Source: Sulfuricella sp.
GTDB taxonomy: Bacteria > Pseudomonadota > Gammaproteobacteria > Burkholderiales > Sulfuricellaceae
Assembly: GCA_028713975.1 (NCBI GenBank)
Contig: JAQTNE010000018.1
Location: 1 to 41,601, forward strand
DNA length: 41,601 nucleotides
Direction: 5' to 3'
Shown here: piece by piece, positions 24,594-32,997 of the stretch
How the letters are laid out: every line of letters starts with the position of its first letter
Numbering within the stretch: position 1 is the first letter of the stretch
Notes under the pieces: generated by a model
What the model saw: the letters and a program-made list of their open reading frames with translations, nothing else
Told to the model about the DNA's origin: nothing
Database searches by the model: none
Translations under genes and position numbers: made by a program

Positions 24594-25024
24594 GATATGG
24601 CTCCGGGTGATTGCATTGCGATCATTGTAATCAATCTTGCAGAGTGGGACAAGGAAGGTTCAGCAAATTGAATCTACCCGTTACCTCATGTTCCATTGAG
24701 CGTTTTTGGCACGGGAATCGATTGACACTGACCCCATCGGGTCAGATGGTGAAGGCGCTTTTTTCCACGTCCGGGGAGAATCCAGTGCCGTAAAGCGGCT
24801 GAGCGAGCAGCTCGACCAAGCGCGATGAATTTGGGTGTTTGATCACCCCATTGCGTACTACAGCCTGACTTGGTTGTCTCTTCTTCGGCCTGACCTGCCC
24901 GTGGCGGTCACCACCATGACCGACAGATACCGAAGTATTGGAGCCATTCGAATTCTTCGCGAAATACCGTAATGTCGCCGATTTCGAAGCCTTCTGCGCT
25001 AAGTCAGGATTTGCCACTGACGAG
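24594..25024. other. 431-bp gap with a decayed hflX copy
   Basis: The gap between the antitoxin promoter side and the end of the restriction gene has no convincing gene. It holds a hairpin at 24728-24745 (CTGACCC-CATC-GGGTCAG) and a second copy of the hflX 3' end at 24743-24831. The remaining bases to 25024 contain no recognisable coding region. A 67-codon plus-strand frame at 24938-25141 overlaps the restriction gene antisense and has no ribosome binding site. Confidence 0.6.
24743..24831 (+). pseudogene. Remnant of a second hflX 3' end
   Basis: This stretch aligns without gaps to the last 89 bp of the hflX region (23767-23855), with 11 mismatches by eye (about 88% identity). The frame is intact to the same TGA, and most changes are silent; amino-acid changes are Arg to His, Ala to Ser, Asn to Ser and Phe to Leu. 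It has no start and no upstream part of the gene. It is best explained as the 3' end of a displaced or related hflX left when the toxin-antitoxin segment entered or when hflX was replaced. Confidence 0.8.
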
Positions 25025-26899
25025 CTACTTGATATCGCGCGGCCATATCTTCAGTGCACGTGCAAGCAAATCATCGGAGCGTTGCGCAATCGCCGCCTCA
25101 TCCCACACGGCTACGTCATGCAATATTTGGTTGATCGGTAACAGCGAGTGCTTTAGTAACTCCGGCTTCTTCAGGCTCCATTGGCTGTTTGATACTGACG
25201 AATTGAGCCCCTGAGTGAGAATCGTCAGGTTGCCGAAGGTCTGCAATGCTTGGTTGCGTTTACGCGATGCTTCTGCACGAGCATCATCCTTTGAGGCAGC
25301 CCAAAGCGCGTCAGTTGTCAGTCCCTTGGAACCATCAGCTAGTAGCCATTTTTCCTGCCATTGCTGCGGCAGGATGTGTTCAACCGTCAAGGCGCTTTCG
25401 ACTGTTACTGTTTCGCTCTTTCCTGTGAGGTATGTATCGCTCAGCTGCTTCAGGATGTGGACAATCTTTGGGTTGTTCAATACTTGATAAGCATATTTTG
25501 TGCGCCAAGCTTCACCAAATGTTTCATCGGATGGCCATTCTGCGGAGTCGCCGCTTTGCTGAATTAGCTGCTTTGCCAGATTCTCCGGCGTTGCACCCTC
25601 ACGTCGTAGCGTTCGTGTCAGCCCAAGGAAGACCCGGTTGTAGTTTTTAGTCGTCAGCCCACAGACGGCGCGGCGCAAAAGGTATGACTCAAGCATTGTC
25701 GAAACCGACGCCCATTGCGCCTCGTCCATGCCCATATCCAGCATTGTCAGGAGTAGCGGGTATGAGGTACGCACATCGTAGGTGTCGAGGAACGTAACTA
25801 AACTATAAAGGGGGTCATCCTTGGCTGGTGCCATGATACGGCGGAAGTCGTCCCCTTGTCGTGCCAGGCAGGCCAGCTCTTCCCTGACGGAATCAAAAGG
25901 TTGTGACCGCTCGATCCAAAATTTGTACTCAACAAACAGGTGTTTGACGGGAATGTCCGCCGTAAGGCGGCTGGCAAGAAAGTGCTGCAAGAATAAGTCG
26001 CTGCGGGGCCGGAAAAGGCGTCCCTGTTTAACCTCGACGCGCCAAAATGGATCGTCAAACCGCGCCCAAAACTGTTTGTAGAGTGCTTCCTGTGGCTCGC
26101 CGCGCCGAGCGGCACGTAAGAAAATGAAATTGCGTAGCAAATCGGCGGGCAGCAACGGCTCGCCCCTAGCGTTGAGAGTTTCAAAGATGACCTGTGCGTC
26201 ATCACCGTGCTCAAGGTCAATTTCGACGACCTGCAATGCACTCTTCAGCGCTTGAAAGCATTCTTCAACACGCTGCGATAATGGCACCTCGCCAGCTAGT
26301 GGCGATTCGGTCTTAGTGCCGATGAAAAATTCGTCAAACTGGTCGTAGAAAAAGAAATACGCCTCGACCATGCGCGGGCGCGGGTCGAAGTTGCGCGCAT
26401 GGGGTCGCTTGCGCAACGGGTGCCGATTCAGTACCTCAACGCGCGAACCAGCTCCCACCACATCGGCGAACTGTGCGCGATCGAGTTGCGTCGGCCAGAC
26501 CTTGAACTTGTCCACTTCGACATCAACCATCATGCCTTTGTTGAGTGTGAAGCCCGCACATTCCTTTGCCATGTCTTCGCAACCATGTTCATTGCAGAAG
26601 TCGCGGAATGCCGACAGGAAAATTTGAAATGTGGTCAGGCGTTGCTGGCCGTCTATGACCTGGCGCTTGCCGACATGCGTTGCCGGAGTCTGTTTGAGGT
26701 CAAGCACCATTGCGCCGAGAAAGTGAACAGGCGCATCCTTGCGACCATCCAGATAGTCTGTGAACTTACGCGCGATGTCCTCCCAAAGTGGCTCCCAATG
26801 TTTTTCGCGCTGCCAGATATATTGCCGCTGAAATAAGGGCACCTCGAGCTGCATCTTGGTTTCGAACAGTGCTAGCAGCGATACGGCTGTTGCTTTCAT
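25025..26899 (-). CDS. GmrSD-type restriction protein (DUF262 + DUF1524)
   Basis: A 624-residue cytoplasmic protein with the two-domain layout of single-chain GmrSD/BrxU-type type IV restriction enzymes. The N-terminal DUF262 part carries VPLFQRQYIW (20-29) and the ParB/Srx-like nucleotide motif DGQQRLTTF (83-91). The C-terminal DUF1524 domain is a His-Me-finger nuclease with VEHILPQQ (His508) and NLTILTQGLN (Asn557, Asn566). Such proteins attack phage DNA carrying modified bases, powered by nucleotide hydrolysis. It stands alone on the minus strand next to a toxin-antitoxin pair, which supports a defence role. Target modification is unknown. Confidence 0.88.
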   Translation of the reverse strand: MKATAVSLLALFETKMQLEVPLFQRQYIWQREKHWEPLWEDIARKFTDYLDGRKDAPVHFLGAMVLDLKQTPATHVGKRQVIDGQQRLTTFQIFLSAFRDFCNEHGCEDMAKECAGFTLNKGMMVDVEVDKFKVWPTQLDRAQFADVVGAGSRVEVLNRHPLRKRPHARNFDPRPRMVEAYFFFYDQFDEFFIGTKTESPLAGEVPLSQRVEECFQALKSALQVVEIDLEHGDDAQVIFETLNARGEPLLPADLLRNFIFLRAARRGEPQEALYKQFWARFDDPFWRVEVKQGRLFRPRSDLFLQHFLASRLTADIPVKHLFVEYKFWIERSQPFDSVREELACLARQGDDFRRIMAPAKDDPLYSLVTFLDTYDVRTSYPLLLTMLDMGMDEAQWASVSTMLESYLLRRAVCGLTTKNYNRVFLGLTRTLRREGATPENLAKQLIQQSGDSAEWPSDETFGEAWRTKYAYQVLNNPKIVHILKQLSDTYLTGKSETVTVESALTVEHILPQQWQEKWLLADGSKGLTTDALWAASKDDARAEASRKRNQALQTFGNLTILTQGLNSSVSNSQWSLKKPELLKHSLLPINQILHDVAVWDEAAIAQRSDDLLARALKIWPRDIK

Positions 26900-27108
26900 G
26901 CGAAACCCTTTTTCGTGTTGTTAGGTACATTGAATATTGCCATGTGGTGCCCCCCAGCCGATAGTTTTAGATCATACATTGAATGGCCGGTCTAAGGTAT
27001 GAAGCAGCCGTTCAAAATGGGGGCATTCACAGTCCGCTTAGGCCGAAAACCGGCCAGATATAGCAGCACAGGTGGCCAACTTCGAACAACGCGTTTCAAT
27101 CCAGCAGG

Positions 27109-27438
27109 TTAAGCTTTTTCATCCAGCGTGGTGGCGATATCGCCGCTGCGCCCTCTTTTTTTCCGTCTGTCCTCCCCGCTGCGGGTATCCAGAACAGAAC
27201 TCCCATGCAGCAGGCGACGACACCATTTACGCCTGTCCACCGCGGTGCGCTTCTCCTGCGCCACCGGTTCACCAGCCGTCTCTTCTTCCGGCCTGACCTT
27301 GCGCCTGAAATTCTGTACCACCACGGGTACGCGCATGCGCGCCTCAACCCGCCGCACCGGACGGATCGCCCGGATCGCACGGGGTTTTTCCTCTTCCACC
27401 GGAGCAGTGACAGGGGGCAGGCTGGGAACAAAACGCAT
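27109..27438 (-). CDS. Small basic protein of unknown function
   Basis: A 109-residue, strongly basic protein on the minus strand, with AAGGAG ten bases before its ATG. It has a proline/valine/glutamate-rich leader and a C-terminal half with paired motifs of arginine clusters (RTAVDRRKWCRR, TRSGEDRRKKRGR). No domain is recognised, though the DTRSGEDRR-like repeats resemble a small family seen in other betaproteobacteria. It is divergent from prfC, 108 bp away. The overlapping plus-strand frames lack ribosome binding sites. It is probably real. Confidence 0.6.
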   Translation of the reverse strand: MRFVPSLPPVTAPVEEEKPRAIRAIRPVRRVEARMRVPVVVQNFRRKVRPEEETAGEPVAQEKRTAVDRRKWCRRLLHGSSVLDTRSGEDRRKKRGRSGDIATTLDEKA

Positions 27439-27546
27439 GATGGCTTATCTCCTTATGATTTTGAATATAGCCCCATCCGCGCTGTATATCAACTCGCGAA
27501 ACCGCTATAATGCCGCCTCTTTTACTTGATGAAACAGTCCGTTGCC

Positions 27547-29121
27547 ATGTCCACCCTGCAAGACGAAATTCACCGCCGCCGCACCTTTGCCATCATTTCC
27601 CATCCCGATGCCGGCAAGACCACGCTCACTGAAAAAATGCTGTGGTTCGGCGGCGCAATCCAGATGGCAGGCGCGGTGCGCGCACGCAAATCCGACCGCC
27701 ACGCGGTATCGGACTGGATGGAACTGGAAAAGCAGCGCGGCATTTCGGTGACTTCCTCAGTGATGCAATTCCCTTACCGCGATTGCATCATCAACTTGCT
27801 CGACACGCCCGGCCATGAGGATTTTTCTGAGGACACCTACCGCACGCTGACCGCAGTCGATTCGGCGGTGATGGTGATCGACGCGGTGAATGGCGTTGAG
27901 GCCCAGACCATCAAGCTACTCAATGTCTGCCGCCTGCGCGACACGCCCATTCTTACCTTCATCAACAAGCTTGACCGTGAAGGCAAGGAGCCGATTGATC
28001 TGCTCGACGAAATCGAGTCGGTGCTGGAAATCCAGTGCGCACCGATGACTTGGCCAATCGGCATGGGCAAGCGCTTTCGCGGCACCTACCACTTGTATAA
28101 CGACACGGTTTCGGTGTTCGATCCGAAGGCCGAAAAAGGCACTGCCGAGATCATTCAGGGGCTAGACAACCCGCGCCTCGACGAACTGATCGGCGACCAG
28201 GCCGAAGAACTGCGCATCGACATCGAACTGGTACGCGGCGCTTCACACACCTTCGACCGCGAGGCCTACCTCGCCGGCAAGCAGACACCGGTATTTTTCG
28301 GTTCGGCGATGAACAACTTCGGCGTGCAATCGTTGCTCGACGCCATCGTCGAGCTATCTCCGGCGCCCCTGCCGCGCCCGGCGCAAAGCCGCGAGGTGGC
28401 ACCCGATGAGCCGAAATTCGCCGGCTTCGTGTTCAAAATCCAGGCCAACATGGACCCTAAACACCGCGACCGCATCGCCTTCATCCGCATTTGCTGCGGG
28501 CGCTTCGACCGTGGCATGAAGATCAAGCAGGTGGCGAGCGGCAAGCTGTTCACGGTAAGCAACGCCATCACCTTCATGGCGCAGGACCGGAACACCACCG
28601 ACGAAGCCTACGCCGGCGACATTATCGGCATCCCCAACCACGGCACGATCAGGCTGGGCGACACGTTCAGCGAGGGCGAAGAACTGAAATTCACCGGGAT
28701 ACCCTCCTTCGCGCCGGAAATTTTCCGCCGCGCCCGGATCAGGAACCCGCTGAAAATGAAACAACTACAGAAGGGCCTGCATCAGCTCGCAGAAGAAGGC
28801 GCAACCCAGTTGTTCCGCCCAATTGCCAGCAACGACCTGATCCTCGGCGCGGTCGGCATGTTGCAATTCGACGTGGTGGCGCACCGCTTGCAACACGAAT
28901 ACGGCGTGGACGTGCTGTTCGAGCCCTTCGATGTGGCGACGGCACGCTGGCTGCGCGGCCCGGATGCCGAGCTGAAAAAACTGGCCGACAAGCACGGCTT
29001 CAACGTCGCGCTCGACGGCGCCGACGACTACGTTTACCTGGCGCCAAACCGCGTCAACCTCAACCTGACGCAAGAGCGCTTCCCGGAAATAAAATTCCTC
29101 GAAACACGGGAAATATTCTAG
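27547..29121 (+). CDS. prfC: Peptide chain release factor 3 (RF3)
   Basis: A 524-residue translational GTPase that removes RF1/RF2 from the ribosome after termination. G1 is SHPDAGKTT (residues about 18-26), switch II is [16 protein letters not shown] and G4 is NKLD. Domains II and III follow, with the family's RNPLKMKQL and [11 protein letters not shown] motifs. The ATG at 27547 gives the usual N-terminus ([14 protein letters not shown]); an in-frame ATG at 27529 would add six residues. Neither start has a clear ribosome binding site. It is a single gene with flanking gaps on both sides. Confidence 0.95.
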   Translation: MSTLQDEIHRRRTFAIISHPDAGKTTLTEKMLWFGGAIQMAGAVRARKSDRHAVSDWMELEKQRGISVTSSVMQFPYRDCIINLLDTPGHEDFSEDTYRTLTAVDSAVMVIDAVNGVEAQTIKLLNVCRLRDTPILTFINKLDREGKEPIDLLDEIESVLEIQCAPMTWPIGMGKRFRGTYHLYNDTVSVFDPKAEKGTAEIIQGLDNPRLDELIGDQAEELRIDIELVRGASHTFDREAYLAGKQTPVFFGSAMNNFGVQSLLDAIVELSPAPLPRPAQSREVAPDEPKFAGFVFKIQANMDPKHRDRIAFIRICCGRFDRGMKIKQVASGKLFTVSNAITFMAQDRNTTDEAYAGDIIGIPNHGTIRLGDTFSEGEELKFTGIPSFAPEIFRRARIRNPLKMKQLQKGLHQLAEEGATQLFRPIASNDLILGAVGMLQFDVVAHRLQHEYGVDVLFEPFDVATARWLRGPDAELKKLADKHGFNVALDGADDYVYLAPNRVNLNLTQERFPEIKFLETREIF

Positions 29122-29293
29122 ACTAAACTCACCTGCACCTCTTCTTGAGTCCGGAATACGGCAAGAAAAATCCTATTGGAGAAACAGCCAAATCAGGGAA
29201 AGTGGCCGGATATGACACACAATAGCCATTCGGCTTAGGGTGCATGGCCTAGCGGCGGATACCCGCTGGGGCGCAATGATGAGGAGCAGATTA

Positions 29294-30736
29294 ATGACTG
29301 AATCGTCTCCAATATTGTCGGTCGATCGACCACTCGTCGTCGGCAAGGCGCATGCCGAATCAGTGGTTGAACACGACACTGCCTGGACACGGCTCATCTA
29401 CGTGTACCTGGCATGTGCGACGCTATGGCTGGTCGTCGGGACCTTGATTGGCCTATACCTGAGCATCAAATTCCTCGCACCGGATGTCGACCACGTACCC
29501 TGGTTGTCGTTCGGGCGCTTGCGACCGGTTCATACCAATACCGTCTTCTGGGGCTGGACGTCGCTGGCGATGATCGCGCTGGTGCTCTACGTGGTGCCGA
29601 AAACCAACCAACGGCGGCTCTACAGCTTTCCGCTGGCCTGGGCCAGTCTCGCCCTGATCAACCTCGCCGTCATCATCGGCGGCCTCTGCCTCATGGCCGG
29701 CATCAACAACGGCGGCCAAGAGTATCGCGAATACATCTGGCCGGTCATGGCGATCTTTGCCGCCGGCGTGATACTGATCGCATACAACCTGATCCGAACC
29801 ATCGCCGACCGCGGGGTTGAGGAAATCTACATTTCCAACTGGTACATCATGGGCGGTTTTCTGTGGACCAGCGTGCTGATAACAATCTCCTACCTGCCGT
29901 TCTATCAGCAAAACGGTATCAGCGAAACGATCATCCAGGGCTACTACATGCACAATGCCGTCGGCATGTGGTTTACGCCGATCATGTTGGGGCTGACCTA
30001 CTATTTCTTGCCGAAGCTGCTGAACAAGCCGATTTATTCGTACTCGCTCGGCGTCCTGGCGTTCTGGACCCAGATGGTGTTCTACACCATGATCGGAGCG
30101 CACCACTTCGTCTTCGCGCCGACGCCGTGGTGGTTGCAGACCGTGGCTATAATTTTTAGCGTCGGCATGGTCGTGACGCTGGCCGCCGGCACCGGTAATT
30201 TTCTGCTTACCATGAAAGGCAGCGGTCGCACCATCGCCCGCAGCTACAGCCTGCCGTTTATTCTCGCGGGCGTGATCAGCTATTTCCTGTGGTCGGCGCA
30301 GGGAACTCTAGAAGCACTGCGTTCACTGAACCTGGTCTGGCATTTCACCAACTACACGGTCGCCCACTCGCACCTGACCATGTACGGCTTTGTGGTATTT
30401 TTGCTCTGGGGGGGTATCTACGGCCTGATACCAAGGATGACCGGGCGTGAACCGTCGCATCTGTTGGCGGGGGTGCACTTCTGGTTCGCCCTGCTGGGGT
30501 ACTTCATCTATACCTTCGCACTGATGGTGGGCGGCACTCTGCAGGGCATGAGTTGGATCCTCGAGGCGCCGTTCATCCAATCGGTGCGCCTGATGGAACC
30601 GTTCTGGCTGTTGCGTGCGGTGGGCGGCACGATGATGTTTCTGGCGCATCTGATTTTCGCCTACAATCTCTGGCGGATGCGCCCGCTCCGTGCCAAACGG
30701 GAAATGCCTGCGACACAAATGGAGGCGCTGGCATGA
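29294..30736 (+). CDS. ccoN: C-family (cbb3-like) haem-copper oxidase subunit I
   Basis: A 480-residue membrane protein with 12 or more hydrophobic segments. The start ATG has GAGGAG eight bases upstream. All six expected metal ligands are visible: His80 (RPVHTN) and His360 for low-spin haem, His220, His270 and His271 for CuB, and His358 for high-spin haem. Aligning helix VII by eye with CcoN places Tyr330 (GVISYFLW) at the crosslinked tyrosine, so it should reduce oxygen rather than nitric oxide. The usual helix-VII glutamate is Gln336. Its stop overlaps the next start (ATGA). It is a divergent CcoN that would use electrons from cytochrome c. Confidence 0.85.
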   Translation: MTESSPILSVDRPLVVGKAHAESVVEHDTAWTRLIYVYLACATLWLVVGTLIGLYLSIKFLAPDVDHVPWLSFGRLRPVHTNTVFWGWTSLAMIALVLYVVPKTNQRRLYSFPLAWASLALINLAVIIGGLCLMAGINNGGQEYREYIWPVMAIFAAGVILIAYNLIRTIADRGVEEIYISNWYIMGGFLWTSVLITISYLPFYQQNGISETIIQGYYMHNAVGMWFTPIMLGLTYYFLPKLLNKPIYSYSLGVLAFWTQMVFYTMIGAHHFVFAPTPWWLQTVAIIFSVGMVVTLAAGTGNFLLTMKGSGRTIARSYSLPFILAGVISYFLWSAQGTLEALRSLNLVWHFTNYTVAHSHLTMYGFVVFLLWGGIYGLIPRMTGREPSHLLAGVHFWFALLGYFIYTFALMVGGTLQGMSWILEAPFIQSVRLMEPFWLLRAVGGTMMFLAHLIFAYNLWRMRPLRAKREMPATQMEALA

Positions 30737-31353
30737 GCTTCCACAAAAACCACTGGCTGCTTTTCTCGGTCATCTTCTTCGGTTATATCGCGCTGTCCTG
30801 GATTGTCGCTATCGGCCCGGCGATCTGGGTTCAGGATCACGCCCACGCGCTGCCGGGCGCCAAACCGCTGACGCCGATCGAGCGACGTGGGCTCCAGGTG
30901 TATGTTGCCGAGGGCTGCATCGCCTGTCATACGCAGCAGGTCCGCCCCCTGAAGATGGATGCTGTTTGGGGGCGCCCCTCGGCACCCGGCGACTACGCCT
31001 ATGTGAAACCACTGGACATCTGGCATCCCTACGCTCCCGCCGTTCTCGGCAGCGAGCGTACCGGCCCCGATCTCACCAGCATCGGCGCCCGCCAGCCGAG
31101 CGAGATATGGCAATACCTCCATCTGTATAACCCGCGCTCAGTGAGTCCGGATTCGATCATGCCGGCCTTCCCCTGGCTGTTCAAAGTCGTCGCCAAACCG
31201 CCTGCGGACGCGCTAGTGGTGCCGCTTCCGCCCACCTACGCCCCGCCATCGGGGACGGTTGTGGCAACCGACAAAGCGAAGGACTTGGTTGCCTATTTGT
31301 TGTCATTGAAGCAGGTGCCGCTGCAAGTGGCATGCGGGAGCGGCGCGAAATGA
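30733..31353 (+). CDS. ccoO: CcoO-like membrane-anchored cytochrome c
   Basis: A 206-residue monohaem cytochrome, overlapping the subunit I gene by four bases. One N-terminal membrane helix (about 9-30) is followed by a periplasmic domain. The motifs ERRGLQVYVAEGCIACHTQQVRPL and WGRPSAPGDYAY are characteristic of CcoO. Haem attaches through Cys62-x2-Cys65-His66, with a methionine ligand near DSIMPAFPW. It would carry electrons into the haem-copper centre of the subunit encoded upstream. Its length matches ordinary CcoO, while the partner subunits do not match ordinary CcoQ/CcoP. Confidence 0.88.
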   Translation: MSFHKNHWLLFSVIFFGYIALSWIVAIGPAIWVQDHAHALPGAKPLTPIERRGLQVYVAEGCIACHTQQVRPLKMDAVWGRPSAPGDYAYVKPLDIWHPYAPAVLGSERTGPDLTSIGARQPSEIWQYLHLYNPRSVSPDSIMPAFPWLFKVVAKPPADALVVPLPPTYAPPSGTVVATDKAKDLVAYLLSLKQVPLQVACGSGAK

Positions 31354-31589
31354 TAACATTGCCATCAGTGATAGACCGGCACGCGCAGGAGGCCGCCAGC
31401 TTTTCCATCTCGGTGCAAGGCCATCTCATGGCCATGGGGGGGCCGGACGGCCCACTCGATATCGTCCTGGTCGCACTGGGCACGGTCATTGTTCTGCTCG
31501 TCTGCTTCTATACCGTCAAATTTTTGATTAGGCCTCGAGAAAACAATCCCGACCATATCAAACGACGGGTTTTGCGAGATGACTTCTGA
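31350..31589 (+). CDS. Small single-helix subunit in CcoQ position
   Basis: A 79-residue protein whose ATG overlaps the stop of the CcoO-like gene (ATGA). One clear membrane helix lies at about residues 37-60 (VLVALGTVIVLLVCFY), followed by a short basic, soluble tail (RPRENNPDHIKRRVL). It occupies the place of ccoQ in cbb3 operons and may stabilise the oxidase, although sequence similarity to CcoQ is not obvious. The N-terminal 30 residues are not hydrophobic. Its four-base overlap makes translational coupling very likely. Confidence 0.7.
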   Translation: MITLPSVIDRHAQEAASFSISVQGHLMAMGGPDGPLDIVLVALGTVIVLLVCFYTVKFLIRPRENNPDHIKRRVLRDDF

Positions 31590-31611
31590 TGCCGCGCCCC
31601 AAGGAGCCACG

Positions 31612-32496
31612 ATGAACGATGGCAAACAGGAAAACGAGCTTGAAAACGGGGTTCGCACGCTCGTCTACCTGGATGACGAAACCGAACCGCTGCTGAGCCA
31701 TCGCCCGCCGGTACGTTTCGAGCTCGACACCACCCGGCTCGAGGACGGGGAACACCGGCTGCGCGTGGAGGCCTACGATTCCACCGGTCGGAAGGGAGTA
31801 CGAATCATCTCTTTCACCGTACGCAACGGCCCCGGCATCGCCGTCAACGGCGTGCGCGACAACGACGTGCTCGAAGGCAAAATCCCCATTCTCATCAACG
31901 CCTACGGGGGCAGCGGCGAGACGCTCTGGGAACCGTCGCGGGCGGAAACGCCAGCGCCCATTCCCACCTGGGCCTGGGTGCTGTTCATCGCCATTGTCGC
32001 CTTCGGCGCATTCTACGGCGTTCGGCTGTGGAAACCGCCACTCAACTTCGCGACCACCCCGACCTATGGCCCTCTGACACTGAATCCACCCCAGTCGGCC
32101 GGTTTGGCGGCCACTACAGGCCATGCCACAGCGGATGCGGCACCGCCCACCGGTGTGGCCGGCGACGATGCCGCTCTCGGCGCATCAACCTACGGCAATA
32201 ACTGCGTCTCGTGCCATCAGGCAACGGGCAAGGGTCTGCCCGGCGTGTTTCCGCCTTTGGCGGGCAATCCCGCGGTCACCGACGCCGATCCGACCACGCA
32301 CATCAAGGTGGTTCTGAACGGTATGCAGGGCAAGACGATCGGCGGGGCGAACTACACCACGCCGATGCCACCGTGGGCCGACCAACTGAGTGACGCACAG
32401 ATCGCGGCAGTGATTAATCACGAACGTAGCAGTTGGGGCAATAACGCACCGAAAGTCACTGCAAAGGATGTTGCCAAGCTGCGTGCGGCGAAATGA
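31612..32496 (+). CDS. Membrane-anchored monohaem cytochrome c with N-terminal beta domain
   Basis: A 294-residue protein with AAGGAG five bases before its ATG. Residues 1-110 form a hydrophilic, beta-rich, Ig-like domain (FELDTTRLEDGEHRLRVEAY, split; VRIISFTVRNGPG). A membrane helix follows at 119-137, then a Gly/Ala/Thr linker and a cytochrome c domain with Cys198-x2-Cys201-His202 and Met252. There is no signal peptide, so the N-terminal domain is predicted to be cytoplasmic if the haem is periplasmic. It takes the place of CcoP, which is dihaem, and is probably the electron-entry subunit. The architecture is unusual. Confidence 0.75.
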   Translation: MNDGKQENELENGVRTLVYLDDETEPLLSHRPPVRFELDTTRLEDGEHRLRVEAYDSTGRKGVRIISFTVRNGPGIAVNGVRDNDVLEGKIPILINAYGGSGETLWEPSRAETPAPIPTWAWVLFIAIVAFGAFYGVRLWKPPLNFATTPTYGPLTLNPPQSAGLAATTGHATADAAPPTGVAGDDAALGASTYGNNCVSCHQATGKGLPGVFPPLAGNPAVTDADPTTHIKVVLNGMQGKTIGGANYTTPMPPWADQLSDAQIAAVINHERSSWGNNAPKVTAKDVAKLRAAK

Positions 32497-32574
32497 CCCG
32501 CTCCCTCCAAGCGCAGGCAAGAAGCCGTAGGCCGCTATCCGCCATATTTGGACAAAAAGCCGTGCTGGTGTGTC

Positions 32575-32964
32575 TTAGCCTTCTGTGAATCGAACGATGT
32601 GGCGGCGGTCGCGCTTGGTGGGACGGCCATGGTGCTCGCTGCCGGGGATGGACTCAGCCTTCAATTGCGCAATCAGCGTCTCGCGCACTGCGCGGCTTTC
32701 TGCGGTTTCCTCGTAAAGCAGGATTGCCTCGCTGGCCGGCCCACGTCGCCCGGAAAGACCGTGCACGGCTACGACAAACTGGAAGCGGCCGATACGGATT
32801 TCGAGCATGTCGCCGGGATTGATGCCCTTCGCCGGTTTGACGCGCACGCCGTTGAGATGCACCTTGCCGCCTTCAACCGCGTCCGATGCCAACGCACGCG
32901 TCTTGAAAAAGCGCGCCGCCCACAGCCATTTGTCGATGCGCAGTCTGGCGCTTTCTTCCTTCAC
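32575..32964 (-). CDS. hslR: Ribosome-associated heat shock protein 15 (Hsp15)
   Basis: A 129-residue basic RNA-binding protein. An S4 domain spans about residues 8-70 (LRIDKWLWAARFFKTRALA, VHLNGVRVKPAKGI), followed by the Hsp15-specific basic tail (HHGRPTKRDRRHI). Hsp15 binds 50S subunits carrying stalled nascent chains and helps recycling after heat shock. It is encoded just after hslO in the same orientation, with a 33-bp gap, as in many proteobacteria. The pair is convergent with the oxidase cluster. Confidence 0.94.
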   Translation of the reverse strand: MKEESARLRIDKWLWAARFFKTRALASDAVEGGKVHLNGVRVKPAKGINPGDMLEIRIGRFQFVVAVHGLSGRRGPASEAILLYEETAESRAVRETLIAQLKAESIPGSEHHGRPTKRDRRHIVRFTEG

Positions 32965-32997
32965 GCTGTCGTCCCGGTTTGTTTCCGATAGCTCATG

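Noticed and set aside
24742..25017. 91-codon minus-strand frame across the hflX remnant
   Set aside because: It reads antisense through the hflX remnant; the same antisense frame exists over the real hflX end, so it is a shadow.
24938..25141. 67-codon plus-strand frame at the end of the restriction gene
   Set aside because: It overlaps the DUF1524 end on the opposite strand by 117 bp, has no ribosome binding site and shows no family resemblance.
24876..27310. Shared GTCTCTTCTTC(C)GGCCTGACCT sequence near 24880 and 27285
   Set aside because: Only about 21 bp with a one-base indel, and the surroundings do not match. Treated as chance or low-complexity coding similarity.
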